Numbered from the stretch's first letter, positions 10,749 through 20,724 are shown. The stretch: DNA of 64,000 bases from Isotricha intestinalis (GCA_023807065.1 JAJJLU010003461.1:62001-126000); one strand, 5' to 3'. Numbers and translations are program-made. The notes: generated by a model from the letters alone, not told the origin.

Positions 10749-10847
10749 TTTTTAATTTTATTTTTTTTCAAAATTTTTGAAACTAAAAATAAAGTTAATT
10801 ATTATTTTATTTTAATATAATTTTATAGATTATATATTTTATTTTCT

Positions 10848-11726
10848 ATGTTGAAAACTAAAATATGGATTAATATTAAAAAAGATTTAAATGATGAAAG
10901 CTTAAAAATTTATAATTCAAGAAAAGAATTTAACTATTTACCTTTTAAATCTTTATCTCCAAAAAATAAAAAGATAAAAATTAGTTATTTTTCACCAAAA
11001 AAAGAAATTAATGAAGATAAAAACAGTAAAAGAAAGAATAAAAAAAAATTGAAAAAAATTATTATAAAAAATATAAATTTGAATAAAACACCAATTAAAA
11101 AAAAAATATCAAACTATGATTCTTATTCAAAATTTGATTCAACTAATCAATCTTATTTTCCTATTATTGATTCTTCTTTTGAAACAATAAAAAATAATAA
11201 AACAAAATCAATATTTTTTCCAATAAAAATTATAAAAACAAATAGTGTTGAAAAAAATAACTCAAATATTTCTTTTGAATATGATGAAAATTCAATGTTT
11301 AATAGAATTATATTAAAAAAAAAAAAAGGTTCAATTCATTTAAGACAAAATTCTTTTTCTAATGAGAAAGTTAAATTAGCAATAAGTGATTATTACAAAA
11401 GAAGAAAAATGAAAATTAAAAAAAAAATTGAAGAAGCTGAAAAAGAATTAGATATATTAAATTCTAAATCATATAAAAAAATAGATAAATCTGATAAATT
11501 TAATATTTATGAAGAAAATATTTATAAGATAATTAAAATGAAAAATATTATAAAATTAAAAAACGAAAATTTTTTGCATGAAGATTTAGATAAGTTAAAA
11601 AGAAATTTATTTCAAAATAAATATAATTACTTTAAATTTATGAAAAACATTAGACCAAATTATATAAAAACAAATTTCAAACCAAAAACAATATTAAAAT
11701 ATAATTCTTTAGTAAATGAAATTTAA
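10848..11726 (+). CDS. Basic protein of unknown function, 292 aa
   Basis: This is an intact frame from ATG to TAA, transcribed divergently from the anoctamin gene with only 99 bases between start codons. The protein is Lys-, Ser- and Asn-rich. The first 150 residues look disordered, with short SPKK/SPKN motifs. The segment at about 180-210 (YKRRKMKIKKKIEEAEKELD) looks like a short amphipathic or coiled helix. No membrane segment or named domain is visible, and I do not recognise a family. Confidence 0.6.
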   Translation: MLKTKIWINIKKDLNDESLKIYNSRKEFNYLPFKSLSPKNKKIKISYFSPKKEINEDKNSKRKNKKKLKKIIIKNINLNKTPIKKKISNYDSYSKFDSTNQSYFPIIDSSFETIKNNKTKSIFFPIKIIKTNSVEKNNSNISFEYDENSMFNRIILKKKKGSIHLRQNSFSNEKVKLAISDYYKRRKMKIKKKIEEAEKELDILNSKSYKKIDKSDKFNIYEENIYKIIKMKNIIKLKNENFLHEDLDKLKRNLFQNKYNYFKFMKNIRPNYIKTNFKPKTILKYNSLVNEI

Positions 11727-11807
11727 TTATTAAAAAAATAAAGATAAATTATAATATAAAATATTATATGCTTATAATACTTAAAGAATTTAAATTAAAT
11801 AAATTTA

Positions 11808-12539
11808 TTAAAATTCTAATTTTTTCAAAACATCAATAATTTGTTCAGCATTTTCCCAAGGATAAATATTAGCTTTAATAATATCTTTTTTATTTTCATC
11901 AAATAATAAATGACATAAAGTAAAACCAATTCTAGGAAATAATAAATCACCTTTATTTAAATGTTTAGAAAAACAAATATCATTTCCACCATCACAAATA
12001 AAAATAATTTTATCATATTTTTCTCTTTTATTTTTTTCAAAAAAATCTTCAATTGCTAAATGTTTACAAAGAAAAGGAAAACATTCTTTACAATGTTGAT
12101 ATTTTTCATTTAATAAACTTATTTTTAATATATTTTCTTCATCTAACACACTTTTATTACTAATAATATATGTTATAATTTTATCTAAATTATGTTTTTT
12201 TAAAACTGTATTTACAACAATATTATTATTTCCTGTACAAATTATTGAATCAATATTATTTTTATGTTCTAAAATAAATTGAAATAATAAATCCATTTTA
12301 GAAGTTAATTTTAAATTTTCATAATATTTTTTAATAAATTCCCAATTATAACCTTTTTCTTTCATTTTTCTATAAATTTCATTATTAAAAGAAATCCAAT
12401 TTTCACACTTATATAATTCTGACTCATGTTCTTTATAAAATTCAGGAGTATATATTTCTATTAATGAAAATTCAGAATCTTTATCTATAATTGTTTGATC
12501 AAAATCAAAAATAATTAAATATTTTTTCTGAATATCCAT
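11808..12539 (-). CDS. PHOSPHO1/PHOSPHO2-type HAD phosphatase, 243 aa
   Basis: This is a haloacid-dehalogenase-fold phosphatase. Motif I is IIFDFDQTIID at about residues 9-19; the first Asp is the nucleophile and the second the acid/base. A Thr in IICTGNNN at about 98-105 fits motif II, and ICDGGNDICF at about 184-193 is motif IV, binding magnesium. The cysteine-rich stretch HCKECFPFLCKH at about 145-156 and the overall length match the eukaryotic PHOSPHO family, whose members hydrolyse phosphoethanolamine and phosphocholine (PHOSPHO1) or pyridoxal phosphate (PHOSPHO2). Sequence does not separate these substrates here. It is probably soluble and cytoplasmic, as no signal peptide is seen. Its start codon is 43 bases from that of the divergent Rab gene, implying a shared promoter region. 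Confidence 0.85.
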   Translation of the reverse strand: MDIQKKYLIIFDFDQTIIDKDSEFSLIEIYTPEFYKEHESELYKCENWISFNNEIYRKMKEKGYNWEFIKKYYENLKLTSKMDLLFQFILEHKNNIDSIICTGNNNIVVNTVLKKHNLDKIITYIISNKSVLDEENILKISLLNEKYQHCKECFPFLCKHLAIEDFFEKNKREKYDKIIFICDGGNDICFSKHLNKGDLLFPRIGFTLCHLLFDENKKDIIKANIYPWENAEQIIDVLKKLEF

Positions 12540-12582
12540 TAAAATAAAAATTAAAAGAATAAATAAATAAATTTAAAAAAAA

Positions 12583-13182
12583 ATGAATGAATCAATAGAA
12601 GAATATGGAAGAGATTTATTTTCTATAAAAATAACATTAGTGGGTTCATCATCAGTAGGAAAAACAACATTAATTAATCAATATATAAATCACATATTTC
12701 TGGAATCTGCAATATCAACAATAGGAAGTGATAAATTTTCAAAGATAGAAAAAATAAATAATTCAGAAATTAAATTAATTATATGGGATACAGCAGGTCA
12801 AGAAAGATATAGAAGTCTTAGTCCAATGTTTTTAAAAGGCTCTAATGTAATTATTTTAGTTTATGATATTACTAATAAAAATTCATTTGATGAAATTGAA
12901 ACAATTTGGTTGGACTTTGTTAAAGAAAATGCTAATAATTATATTTTATGTGTTGCTGCTAATAAATGTGATTTATATGAAGATGAAGAAGTTGATGAAC
13001 AAATTGCAAGAAATTTTGCTAAAAAAGAAGGAGCTTATTTTTTCTCTACTACTGCTAAAAATTATAATTCTATTGAACAATTATTTTTGAATCTAACTCA
13101 AATGTATGTTGAAAAATATGGCATTGTTAATCAAAATAAAAAAGATAAAAGAAATAAAAATAATAAGACTAATTGTTGTTAA
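12583..13182 (+). CDS. Rab-family small GTPase, 199 aa
   Basis: All GTP-binding motifs are present: P-loop GSSSVGKT at residues 21-28, the switch I threonine in ISTIGSDKF, switch II WDTAGQERYRSL at about 68-79, NKCD at about 127-130, and STTAK in place of the usual ETSAK. The C-terminus ends NCC, a double-cysteine site for geranylgeranylation, so the mature protein should be membrane-anchored and act in vesicle traffic. The WDTAGQERYRSL and YDITNKNSF segments resemble the Rab5/Rab21/Rab22 branch, but subfamily assignment needs a tree. A broken Rab copy lies directly downstream, suggesting an old tandem duplication. Confidence 0.93.
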   Translation: MNESIEEYGRDLFSIKITLVGSSSVGKTTLINQYINHIFLESAISTIGSDKFSKIEKINNSEIKLIIWDTAGQERYRSLSPMFLKGSNVIILVYDITNKNSFDEIETIWLDFVKENANNYILCVAANKCDLYEDEEVDEQIARNFAKKEGAYFFSTTAKNYNSIEQLFLNLTQMYVEKYGIVNQNKKDKRNKNNKTNCC

Positions 13183-13254
13183 TTTTTTAATATATAATTG
13201 AATGTATATTTATATTTATTGAAATTTTCATTTTTCAAATAAAGTTAATTTAAA

Positions 13255-13590
13255 AAATTCAAAAAAGTAATTAAATTAGTATTTATATGAAATTCATATT
13301 AATAAGAACAATAATTTATCAATAAATAAAGTAAGAATTTATAGATATATATCTTAATAATCTAAGAATATAACAAAAGAAATAAAAATAAAAGAAATCA
13401 TATAAAATAAACATCAAATATATGGATACTGTAGGATAAGAAATTTTTAGATTAAAAAATGTTATTTTATTAAATGAACTAAGTTATTATCATTGGATAT
13501 TATATAACTAAAAGAATACTTTTAGATATATTACTACAATATATTATAAATCCACATAATTAACTAATATGTTTAACATATAAATTTATA
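13255..13590 (+). pseudogene. Relic of a second Rab GTPase, tandem to the intact gene
   Basis: A decayed copy begins about 70 bases after the intact Rab. The stretch near 13268-13295 reads VIKLVFI-stop-NS, where a Rab would have IKLVxIGNS; the TGA can come from GGA. Near 13417-13450 the DNA reads as DTVG-stop-EIFR, matching DTAGQExFR with the Gln codon changed to TAA, and one base is missing just before it where a Trp-Asp pair would be. A further frame at about 13502-13530 reads TKRI/KNTF, matching DITNKNTF. With stops, a frameshift and lost P-loop glycines it cannot encode a working GTPase. Confidence 0.65.
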
Positions 13591-13702
13591 AATAATCTAT
13601 TGAAAAAAAATGAAAATAAATAAAAATGAAAAAAATATAACAATTATCCTTGAAACAAACATTAAAAATAAATAACTCGTTTGAAAAAAAAAATAAAAAA
13701 AA

Positions 13703-16147
13703 ATGTCTCTTCCAATAATAACAATAATATCCCAATCAACACGAAAGACATACCGTGGAAGTGAGCATCCATCAAAGCGTTGGGGTCATAGTGTAATAAT
13801 ATATAAAAACCAAATGATAATTTTTGGAGGTCGTCACAGTCAACGTTCATTATCAAATATATATTCCTTAGACTTCACATCTTTAACCTGGTTAAAAATA
13901 GAGCAAATAGGAATGTCACCTCCAGCAAGAGACAGTCACTCAGCAATAACATATAATAATGAAATGATAATATTTGGAGGAAGTGGAAGTGGAAATAAAT
14001 TAAATGATATTTGGTCTTTTAATTTTATTGATAAAAGATGGACTAAAGTAGAAACTTTAGGAGATAATCCTTGTGCAAGAGATGGTCATTTAAGTTCTGT
14101 TATTAATAATAATTATATGATGATTTATAGTGGTTTAAATTCTAATGATGAAGTTATTTGTAATACATATTTATTAGATTTAAGAAATAATTTTTGGATT
14201 TTATGCCAAAATGAAGGAGATGAAATTCCTAAAAGAGATTCTCAAAGTTCTACTAAAGTTAATGATACTATTTTTATTTTCGGAGGACAAGCTCCTAATG
14301 ATGAATTATATAATGATATGTATACTTTAAATTTTAATATTAATGAAGAAAAAAAAATTTATAAAGCTGTTTTTAAGAAAGAAATAATTAAAGAAAATTC
14401 ACCTTTACCTAAAGGAAGATCAAGTCATTCATGTGTTAATTATGATAATAAATTTCTTATTATTATTGGAGGAGAAGGAGAAAAAAAAATTCCATTAGAT
14501 GATATTTGGTTATATGATATAGAAAATAAATGTTATAATCAAGTTAATTTAAATGGACATGAAAAATTTGAAGGTAGATTTTGTCATTCAAGTATTTTAT
14601 TTGGGGATACTTTAGCTGTTTACGGAGGAATGCAAAATGCTGAAGTTACTTTAGACTCTTTAGTTATTTTAAGTATTGAAAATAATTCTAATAAAGAAGA
14701 TAATAATAATATTGGAATTAAAAATATTAATGGAAATAATATTAAAAAAAATAAAGGAAATGATAATGATAATAATGATTTTAATAAAGGAAAAAAAAAT
14801 ATTGTTTATAAAGATATTGGTTTAGATACTAATGATTTAGTTAATATGGATTTTTATTCTTTTAATGAATTAAAAAAAAATTATGTTAATAATTTAATTA
14901 CTTGGAATTTTATAGAAAAAATTTCTGAATTTAATGAATGGGGAATAGGTTGTATTGGTAATTTTATAATCAATTCTTTAAAAGATTATGTAGAATCCAA
15001 AAATATTTATATAGAAAGTAAAAATTATAATGATAATGAAATTATGTTAATAATTAAAGATGATGGTAAAGGAATGAATTGTATTGAATTTAATAATATA
15101 ATGTATTCTTTTTCTAAAAATGAAAATAAAGAAAATAATTATTTTCAATATGGAATTACTATGAAAACTTCTGCTTTAAGATTAGCTGATTCTTTTTTTA
15201 TTATTTCTAAATTTTCTAATGAAATTTCTATAGGTTTAATTTCTAAAAATTTACAAAAAAAAATTGACTCTGATTTTATTTTAACACCTGTTATTAATTA
15301 TAAAATTATTATTGACAACGAAAAAGAAACTTATATTCCTAAAAGTGATTATCCTTTACAATCTTTAAATTTAATTTTAGAAGAAATTAAATTTTTATTT
15401 AAAAATTCTGATGAATTAAATAATTATTTTAATAGCTTTAAAACTGGAACACATATTTTTTTATTTAATTTAAAAAAAATTAATGATAATTATGAATTTA
15501 CTTTTGATAAAGAGCAACATGATATTTTTTGTAATGCTTATTTCGACGAATTAGGTTTTGATGAACAATCAAAAAAAGAATTAATTGATATTTCACTTTC
15601 TCAATATTTAAATTTTATTCAATTAAAACATTCAAAAGAAATAAAAATTTATATTGAAAGTGAAGAAAAAAAATTAGAAAACCCTTATTATAACATTTTA
15701 TTATTATCTGAAATTAATAATAATAATTTAAAAAAAATTTCTTATTTAAAATTTGACGGAGAAGAAAAATTTGATTGTTTTAATATTAATGGAGAAGATT
15801 ATAAAGGTATTTTATTTAATGAAAAATTTGTAAATGGAATAACAGAAAATACAAATCGAGATGTTGAAGATATTAAAGAAAAAGATTATTTTAATGGTAT
15901 TTTATTATATAAAGAAAATTACTTAATTTGTAGAATTGGTCAAAGTACTTTTGGGGATTTATCTTTTTTTATTAAAAAATTTTTAAATGGAAAAAAGGGA
16001 AGAGATATATTTAAAATTAATGGTTATATAAAATTACCAGATAAAAAATATGATTTATTATTTAATAATAAAGAAATTAAAGATTTAGCTTTGTTTGGAT
16101 TTTTATATAATAAAATAAAAAATTTAACAAGTAAAATAAATAAATAA
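13703..16147 (+). CDS. Kelch-repeat protein fused to a MORC-type GHKL ATPase domain, 814 aa
   Basis: Residues about 20-335 form six Kelch-like repeats, each with a hydrophobic strand then GG (MIIFGGRHS, MIIFGGSGS, IFIFGGQAP, LIIIGGEGE, LAVYGGMQN). After an Asn/Lys-rich linker, residues about 390-600 resemble the MORC ATPase. There is an N-box region GCIGNFIINSLKDYV, DDGKGM (the ATP-binding DxGxG motif) at about 453, FQYGITMKTSALRLAD (compare MORC YGxGFKSGSMRL) at about 480-495, and GTHIFLFNL at about 581. An S5-like part follows. Kelch plus MORC is the layout known from apicomplexan MORC proteins, which repress transcription with chromatin partners. The N-box reads NFIINS where active enzymes have ELIDNS, so the catalytic Glu is apparently missing. 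No CW zinc finger is seen. Confidence 0.8.
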   Translation: MSLPIITIISQSTRKTYRGSEHPSKRWGHSVIIYKNQMIIFGGRHSQRSLSNIYSLDFTSLTWLKIEQIGMSPPARDSHSAITYNNEMIIFGGSGSGNKLNDIWSFNFIDKRWTKVETLGDNPCARDGHLSSVINNNYMMIYSGLNSNDEVICNTYLLDLRNNFWILCQNEGDEIPKRDSQSSTKVNDTIFIFGGQAPNDELYNDMYTLNFNINEEKKIYKAVFKKEIIKENSPLPKGRSSHSCVNYDNKFLIIIGGEGEKKIPLDDIWLYDIENKCYNQVNLNGHEKFEGRFCHSSILFGDTLAVYGGMQNAEVTLDSLVILSIENNSNKEDNNNIGIKNINGNNIKKNKGNDNDNNDFNKGKKNIVYKDIGLDTNDLVNMDFYSFNELKKNYVNNLITWNFIEKISEFNEWGIGCIGNFIINSLKDYVESKNIYIESKNYNDNEIMLIIKDDGKGMNCIEFNNIMYSFSKNENKENNYFQYGITMKTSALRLADSFFIISKFSNEISIGLISKNLQKKIDSDFILTPVINYKIIIDNEKETYIPKSDYPLQSLNLILEEIKFLFKNSDELNNYFNSFKTGTHIFLFNLKKINDNYEFTFDKEQHDIFCNAYFDELGFDEQSKKELIDISLSQYLNFIQLKHSKEIKIYIESEEKKLENPYYNILLLSEINNNNLKKISYLKFDGEEKFDCFNINGEDYKGILFNEKFVNGITENTNRDVEDIKEKDYFNGILLYKENYLICRIGQSTFGDLSFFIKKFLNGKKGRDIFKINGYIKLPDKKYDLLFNNKEIKDLALFGFLYNKIKNLTSKINK

Positions 16148-16484
16148 ATTAAATTCACACATATAATTTAAAATTTTATTTTTATAAATTAAAATTTTAA
16201 GTAATAAATATTTTATTTTCCATATAATATTCAAAAAATAAACATTTATTCTTTTTATTATCAATATATTCACATTTATTTTTTTTCTAAAACATTTTTT
16301 ATTAAATTTATCTTACTATATATTTGAATTTTCAATATTTCCTTTTTTAATATCTATTTTATTTTTTATCCTTCTTAATAATAATCTTTTGTGTATTTTA
16401 AATTAATTTATATTTATTTGGTTAATTATTTTTAATAAAGAAAAATTAATTTATAATTTTTGATTCACAAGATTAAATATATTA
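16148..16484. other. Gap between convergent genes, no feature seen
   Basis: About 340 bases lie between the stop codons of the Kelch-MORC gene and the MFSD5-like gene. They are T-rich and I see no coding or RNA feature. Confidence 0.5.
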
Positions 16485-17933
16485 TTAATTTTTTTTTTTA
16501 GATTTTTTGACTTCTTTTTTTTCTTCTTTTTTGTTCTCAGAAAAATAAATTAATTGAAGTAAAAAAATAAATAAAGAAACAAAAAAGCAAAACGTTCTCA
16601 AATCATGAACTTGCCAAGTTTTAATTTTCACATATAAATAAGCAATAAATAAATATGAAGGAATTCGAAATAAATTTAATAAAGTTCCTCTATATTTACT
16701 TTTAATACAATCACATTTAATTGTTGAATAAATAGGATAAAATAAACCATTTCCAGCTTCATAAACTAAAAAACCATATAATTTATTTTCATAAATAATT
16801 CCAAAAGTTATTAAATAAAAGCCTAAGGTGAAAAAAAATCCAATTGCTTTTGATATTTTTAAAATATTATGATTACAATAATCATAAAAGACTCTGAAAA
16901 AAGTTCCTCCTGCAATAAAAGATATCATAAATAAAACAAATACATTTTTATTATTTAAATGACTATTCATTGATCTTAATGTAGGTTTCCAAATATATAT
17001 AAATATTTGATTTATTATATAAATTAAACTTTCTGTTAATCCAATAGAAAAATATAATTTGTTTGTTAACATGATTTTAGATGCATTTATACTATTTTTA
17101 AAAAGAGAATCATTATTAATTTCTTCTAATTTATTTTCTTCTTTTTCTTCTTTATTTTCATTTTCATTTATTTCTTTTTCATTAATATTACTATTATTAT
17201 CATATAATAATTCAACTATTAGAATTTGAATTACACTAATAATTACACTAATCATATAAGGCATAAAAATTCCATATTCATTTTTTAATAAACCTAAAGA
17301 AAAATTAATAATCATAGCATTAATAGAATCACAAATAATATTTTTTTCAAAAGCATTGGTAATAATAGAATTTCTAGTATCTTTATCAGTTAATAAATTT
17401 AAACATTCATTAATAAACCAATTATCAAAACTTGTATTTAATATAGAAACAGAAATTCCAAAAAAAATTTGACTTATAATTAAAATAAAATAATTTGGAA
17501 TTAATCTAGTTAAACAACAAAATATCATTATTAAACCATAAATTAAACAAGGTAATTTTTTATTTTTTCTATCATTTAAATAACCTATAATTAAAGTTCC
17601 TAAAAATGAAGAACTTAAAAATGAAATAACTATAAATTTACTAAAAGTTTGATAATCCATTTTATGATATTTTTCAAAAAAATCAAAATAATTTGGAGTA
17701 AGACACCAATTTGCAGCTTTTGATATTTGAATTGTTATTAAATATTTCCAAAATAATTTATCTCCTATTTTCTTTTGTTCTTCATTTACTTTTGTCAATA
17801 CATCTTTTGATTTTGAAGTAAATTGAAAAATAAAAATAAAAAATAATAATATATATGATATAGTTGAATGATCATTTAATTGTTTAATATCTTCTAAAGT
17901 ATTTTTTTTGTTATCATTCATATTAAATATCAA
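16485..17933 (-). CDS. MFSD5-like major facilitator transporter, 482 aa
   Basis: The protein has about 12 membrane segments and belongs to the MFS_5 branch, which includes human MFSD5 and the algal molybdate transporter MOT2. The diagnostic front end is QISKAANWCLTPNYFDFF near residues 54-71, close to the family's ADWLQGPYVYALY-type motif, followed by a substrate loop and GTLIIGYLNDRKNKKLPCLI, the MFS loop 2-3 signature. A charged Glu-rich loop at about 240-270 separates the halves. The C-terminus is Lys-rich. Family members import molybdate or act as orphan carriers, so the substrate is uncertain. Two ATG codons lie close together at the start (residues 1 and 5), and either could be used. 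Confidence 0.78.
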   Translation of the reverse strand: MIFNMNDNKKNTLEDIKQLNDHSTISYILLFFIFIFQFTSKSKDVLTKVNEEQKKIGDKLFWKYLITIQISKAANWCLTPNYFDFFEKYHKMDYQTFSKFIVISFLSSSFLGTLIIGYLNDRKNKKLPCLIYGLIMIFCCLTRLIPNYFILIISQIFFGISVSILNTSFDNWFINECLNLLTDKDTRNSIITNAFEKNIICDSINAMIINFSLGLLKNEYGIFMPYMISVIISVIQILIVELLYDNNSNINEKEINENENKEEKEENKLEEINNDSLFKNSINASKIMLTNKLYFSIGLTESLIYIINQIFIYIWKPTLRSMNSHLNNKNVFVLFMISFIAGGTFFRVFYDYCNHNILKISKAIGFFFTLGFYLITFGIIYENKLYGFLVYEAGNGLFYPIYSTIKCDCIKSKYRGTLLNLFRIPSYLFIAYLYVKIKTWQVHDLRTFCFFVSLFIFLLQLIYFSENKKEEKKEVKKSKKKN

Positions 17934-18170
17934 AATAATTATTTAAAATTGATTTTAAAATAAAAACAGTAAAAAATCCAATTCGAAAATTAAAAAATTA
18001 TTTTTTTACAATTAAATCAGAAAAAAAGAAAGAAAAAATAGTTTATTTTATAAATTTTAAATGAAAGAATTTTATTAATAAATAAAGAAGAAAGTAATTT
18101 ATAAATAGGAATATATCTTATCAATTAATATTTATATATGATAAAAAGAGAATATGCATATAATTATTAT
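17934..18170. other. Upstream gap of the coiled-coil gene
   Basis: This sequence lies between the divergent starts of the MFSD5-like gene and the features that follow. No motif is supported beyond the small frame listed next. Confidence 0.4.
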
Positions 18171-18302
18171 ATGGAATTAACAAAAGTACAAAAGTCAAAA
18201 TTGTGTCAGAAGAAAAAATTGAAATTTTTAATTGGACAACTAATTTTTCATTTTTTTTTGATAAGTTTTTTAATTAGTTTATTTTTAATTTTGATTTATT
18301 AA
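18171..18302 (+). CDS. Possible 43-aa single-span membrane peptide
   Basis: A short ATG-to-TAA frame encodes a basic N-terminus (MELTKVQKSKLCQKKKLK) followed by about 24 hydrophobic residues reaching the end. That is the layout of a tiny tail-anchored protein. It ends 29 bases before the start of the next gene, so it could also be an upstream frame in that gene's leader, or chance. T-rich sequence easily encodes hydrophobic runs in this genome, which lowers confidence. Confidence 0.25.
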   Translation: MELTKVQKSKLCQKKKLKFLIGQLIFHFFLISFLISLFLILIY

Positions 18303-18331
18303 GATTTTTTTTTACTATTTTAAAACAATAA

Positions 18332-19657
18332 ATGTCAAAAGTTAAAATTTTTTTTATGGAAGAAGAATTATCAACTGAAGAGCCTGACAATTTTGCATGT
18401 TTGTTAGAAGATATTAAAGAAAAATTTGAAGGAGAAGAAATAGCAAATGCCAGTAATGATGAATTATTAATTAAAGATGGAAATGGAAATGAAATAAAAA
18501 ATAATGAAGATTATGATAAATATATTAAACAAACAGCTTCTAATAAAATAATTAAAGTATCATTAAGAAATGAAGAACAAAAATCTTTTTCATTATTAGA
18601 TTTTAAGGATTTATTAGATGAAAAATATAATGAAAAAGAAGAATTAGAAAAAATTAAAGAAGAAAAAAAAACATATATAAATCAACAAAAAAAATTATCT
18701 AAATTAATTGAAGAAGATGAAATAAAATATGATTCAATTTTTGACGAATTTACTTATATTGCAAATGCTACAAATAAAAATTTACTTAGTTATTTTTGGA
18801 AATTGTTTAAAGATAAATGTATAGTAAGATTTTTAAGAAAAGTTGATGAATTGAATAATAAACATTATTCAAACTTTACAAAGGAAATTTCATTATTGAA
18901 AAAACAAATTACAGAAAATAATAAGGAAATAATAAAATCTATTAATAATATAAATAATAGAATAGATGCAGAAAAAAAAGAAATAAATAATATAAAAACA
19001 TATATAGGTGAACAAAATAAAGAGATAAAAAATTATATAAAAGAAAATTCAAACACAAATACAAACAACATTCAACAATTTATTGAAGAACAAAATAAAA
19101 CAATGCTTGATAATATAAACAATAACCTTACAACACAAAATAAAGAAATTCATAAAATTGAGAATACTATATCTCAAAATAAAAAATATTTTGAAGAACA
19201 AATAAAAAATAAATCAGAAATTTTAATGAAAGAACATCAAAAAAATGAATCAAATCTAGGAAAAATATATAATAAATTTGACAAATATTTTAAAGATATT
19301 AATTCAATGTTATTAAAAACAATACCATTAAAAGCAAAAATAGAATTAATGAAAAAAGATATAAAATTAAAAGATTTAATTGAAAAGAAAGCAAAATTAA
19401 TGGTTAATATAAAAAATTTAAGTAAAACCGATTTTAACAATTGTATATTAAAATGTATAAAAGAGAAAGACTCACTTTTTACATTTAAAGATGTAAATAT
19501 AAATATATCAGAAAAAAAAAATCAGGATATTGAAATACCATTGGAAAGAACTGAAATAAAGGAATATGAAGGTCAGCCTTCAATTCATATGATTCTTTAT
19601 AATGATTATGGGGAAGAAATAAATAATTTTTTTGATTATTATGAAATAAAAAATTAA
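18332..19657 (+). CDS. Coiled-coil protein with an N-terminal PB1/ubiquitin-like region, 441 aa
   Basis: The first 80 residues alternate hydrophobic strands and charged residues: VKIFFMEEE, a helix (ACLLEDIKEKFEG), ELLIKDGNGNEIKNNEDY, then KIIKVSL. This order resembles a PB1 or ubiquitin-like fold with an acidic OPCA-type stretch (DGNGNEI...DYDKY). Residues about 85-345 are a long coiled coil with repeats of the kind EQNKEIKNYI and EQNKTMLDNI. The last 90 residues may form a small globular C-terminal part. There is no membrane segment. It is probably an oligomerising scaffold; the fold call is by eye and no specific role can be given. Confidence 0.65.
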   Translation: MSKVKIFFMEEELSTEEPDNFACLLEDIKEKFEGEEIANASNDELLIKDGNGNEIKNNEDYDKYIKQTASNKIIKVSLRNEEQKSFSLLDFKDLLDEKYNEKEELEKIKEEKKTYINQQKKLSKLIEEDEIKYDSIFDEFTYIANATNKNLLSYFWKLFKDKCIVRFLRKVDELNNKHYSNFTKEISLLKKQITENNKEIIKSINNINNRIDAEKKEINNIKTYIGEQNKEIKNYIKENSNTNTNNIQQFIEEQNKTMLDNINNNLTTQNKEIHKIENTISQNKKYFEEQIKNKSEILMKEHQKNESNLGKIYNKFDKYFKDINSMLLKTIPLKAKIELMKKDIKLKDLIEKKAKLMVNIKNLSKTDFNNCILKCIKEKDSLFTFKDVNINISEKKNQDIEIPLERTEIKEYEGQPSIHMILYNDYGEEINNFFDYYEIKN

Positions 19658-20724
19658 AAAACTATTAAATTCTTAAACATTTAATTTCATATTTTTTTAT
19701 TTGAATAATAAAATAATTATTCAAATAAAAAAAAATTTTTAAATAATAAAATTAAATTTATGGTTCATGTTGTAAACTTAATTTTTATTAATTATTAAAT
19801 ATTTATTATATGATTTGATACTTCAAATCAAAAAAAGAAAAATTGATAAAAAAAAATAAATTAACTTTATGACGATATTAAAAATATGTCTTTAGATAAG
19901 AAAAATAATTTCAAAAGATTTTTCAATAAAAAAATGACAACAAAAAATTATCTTTAATTTTTTCAATTGAAATCTGGTGATCAATTTTTTTACAAATTTT
20001 ATGAGATAATATATTTTATACAATATTTTATAAAATTTAATTTCTAATATTTTTTCTTTTGAAATTTTTGATATTTCATCGATTAATTTTTTTAAATTAA
20101 TTAAATCAATATTATTTATTAAATAATGTAACATATTTCTTTTAATTCATTTATTTCCATGATTATAAAAAACATTTAAAAATTGATTTAAATATCTTCA
20201 TTAATAATATCCCTTATCCTTCAATAAAAAATTATTTTAATTTTGTTTTGATTTTTGTATAAGGTTTTTTAAATAATATATCATTTTTTTTTTTGGAATT
20301 TATCTAAACTATTTTTCAACTTTTGGATTATGATTTTATATTTCTTCACTGGTTAAATATATTTTAATTTATTGTAAAATTTTATGAGTTTTTTTTTCAA
20401 TAATTAATATTTTCCATTTCAACTGGTTTAAACAATCTTTTTTATATTTTAATTTAAAAAATTCTTTCTACTAGAATTGTTATTTAAAAAATTATTTTAT
20501 GATTAAATCTCCTATTTTTTGATATATTTATAAATTTATGATTTTTGATAAAAAATGGCCTTAAAAAAATGAAAATAATTAACAGTTATTTTTTAAAATA
20601 AAATTCATATTAAATAATAATAAATAAATAATTAAAAATAATACATAATATCCTTGGGTACATTTATTAATAGCAATAAAAAATATAACTATATAAGAAA
20701 AGAAATAAAAAAATAAAAAAGACT
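19658..20724. other. Long gap with decayed coding sequence on the minus strand
   Basis: About 1.07 kb separates the ends of two convergent genes. On the minus strand an 80-codon frame (19892-20134, starting MLHYLINNIDLINLKKLIDE) is preceded by coding-like stretches interrupted by TAA and TAG. One of these, near 20270-20370, reads LTSEEI-stop-NHNPKVEK-stop-FR. This looks like one decayed gene rather than an intact one. No family is recognised. Confidence 0.4.
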
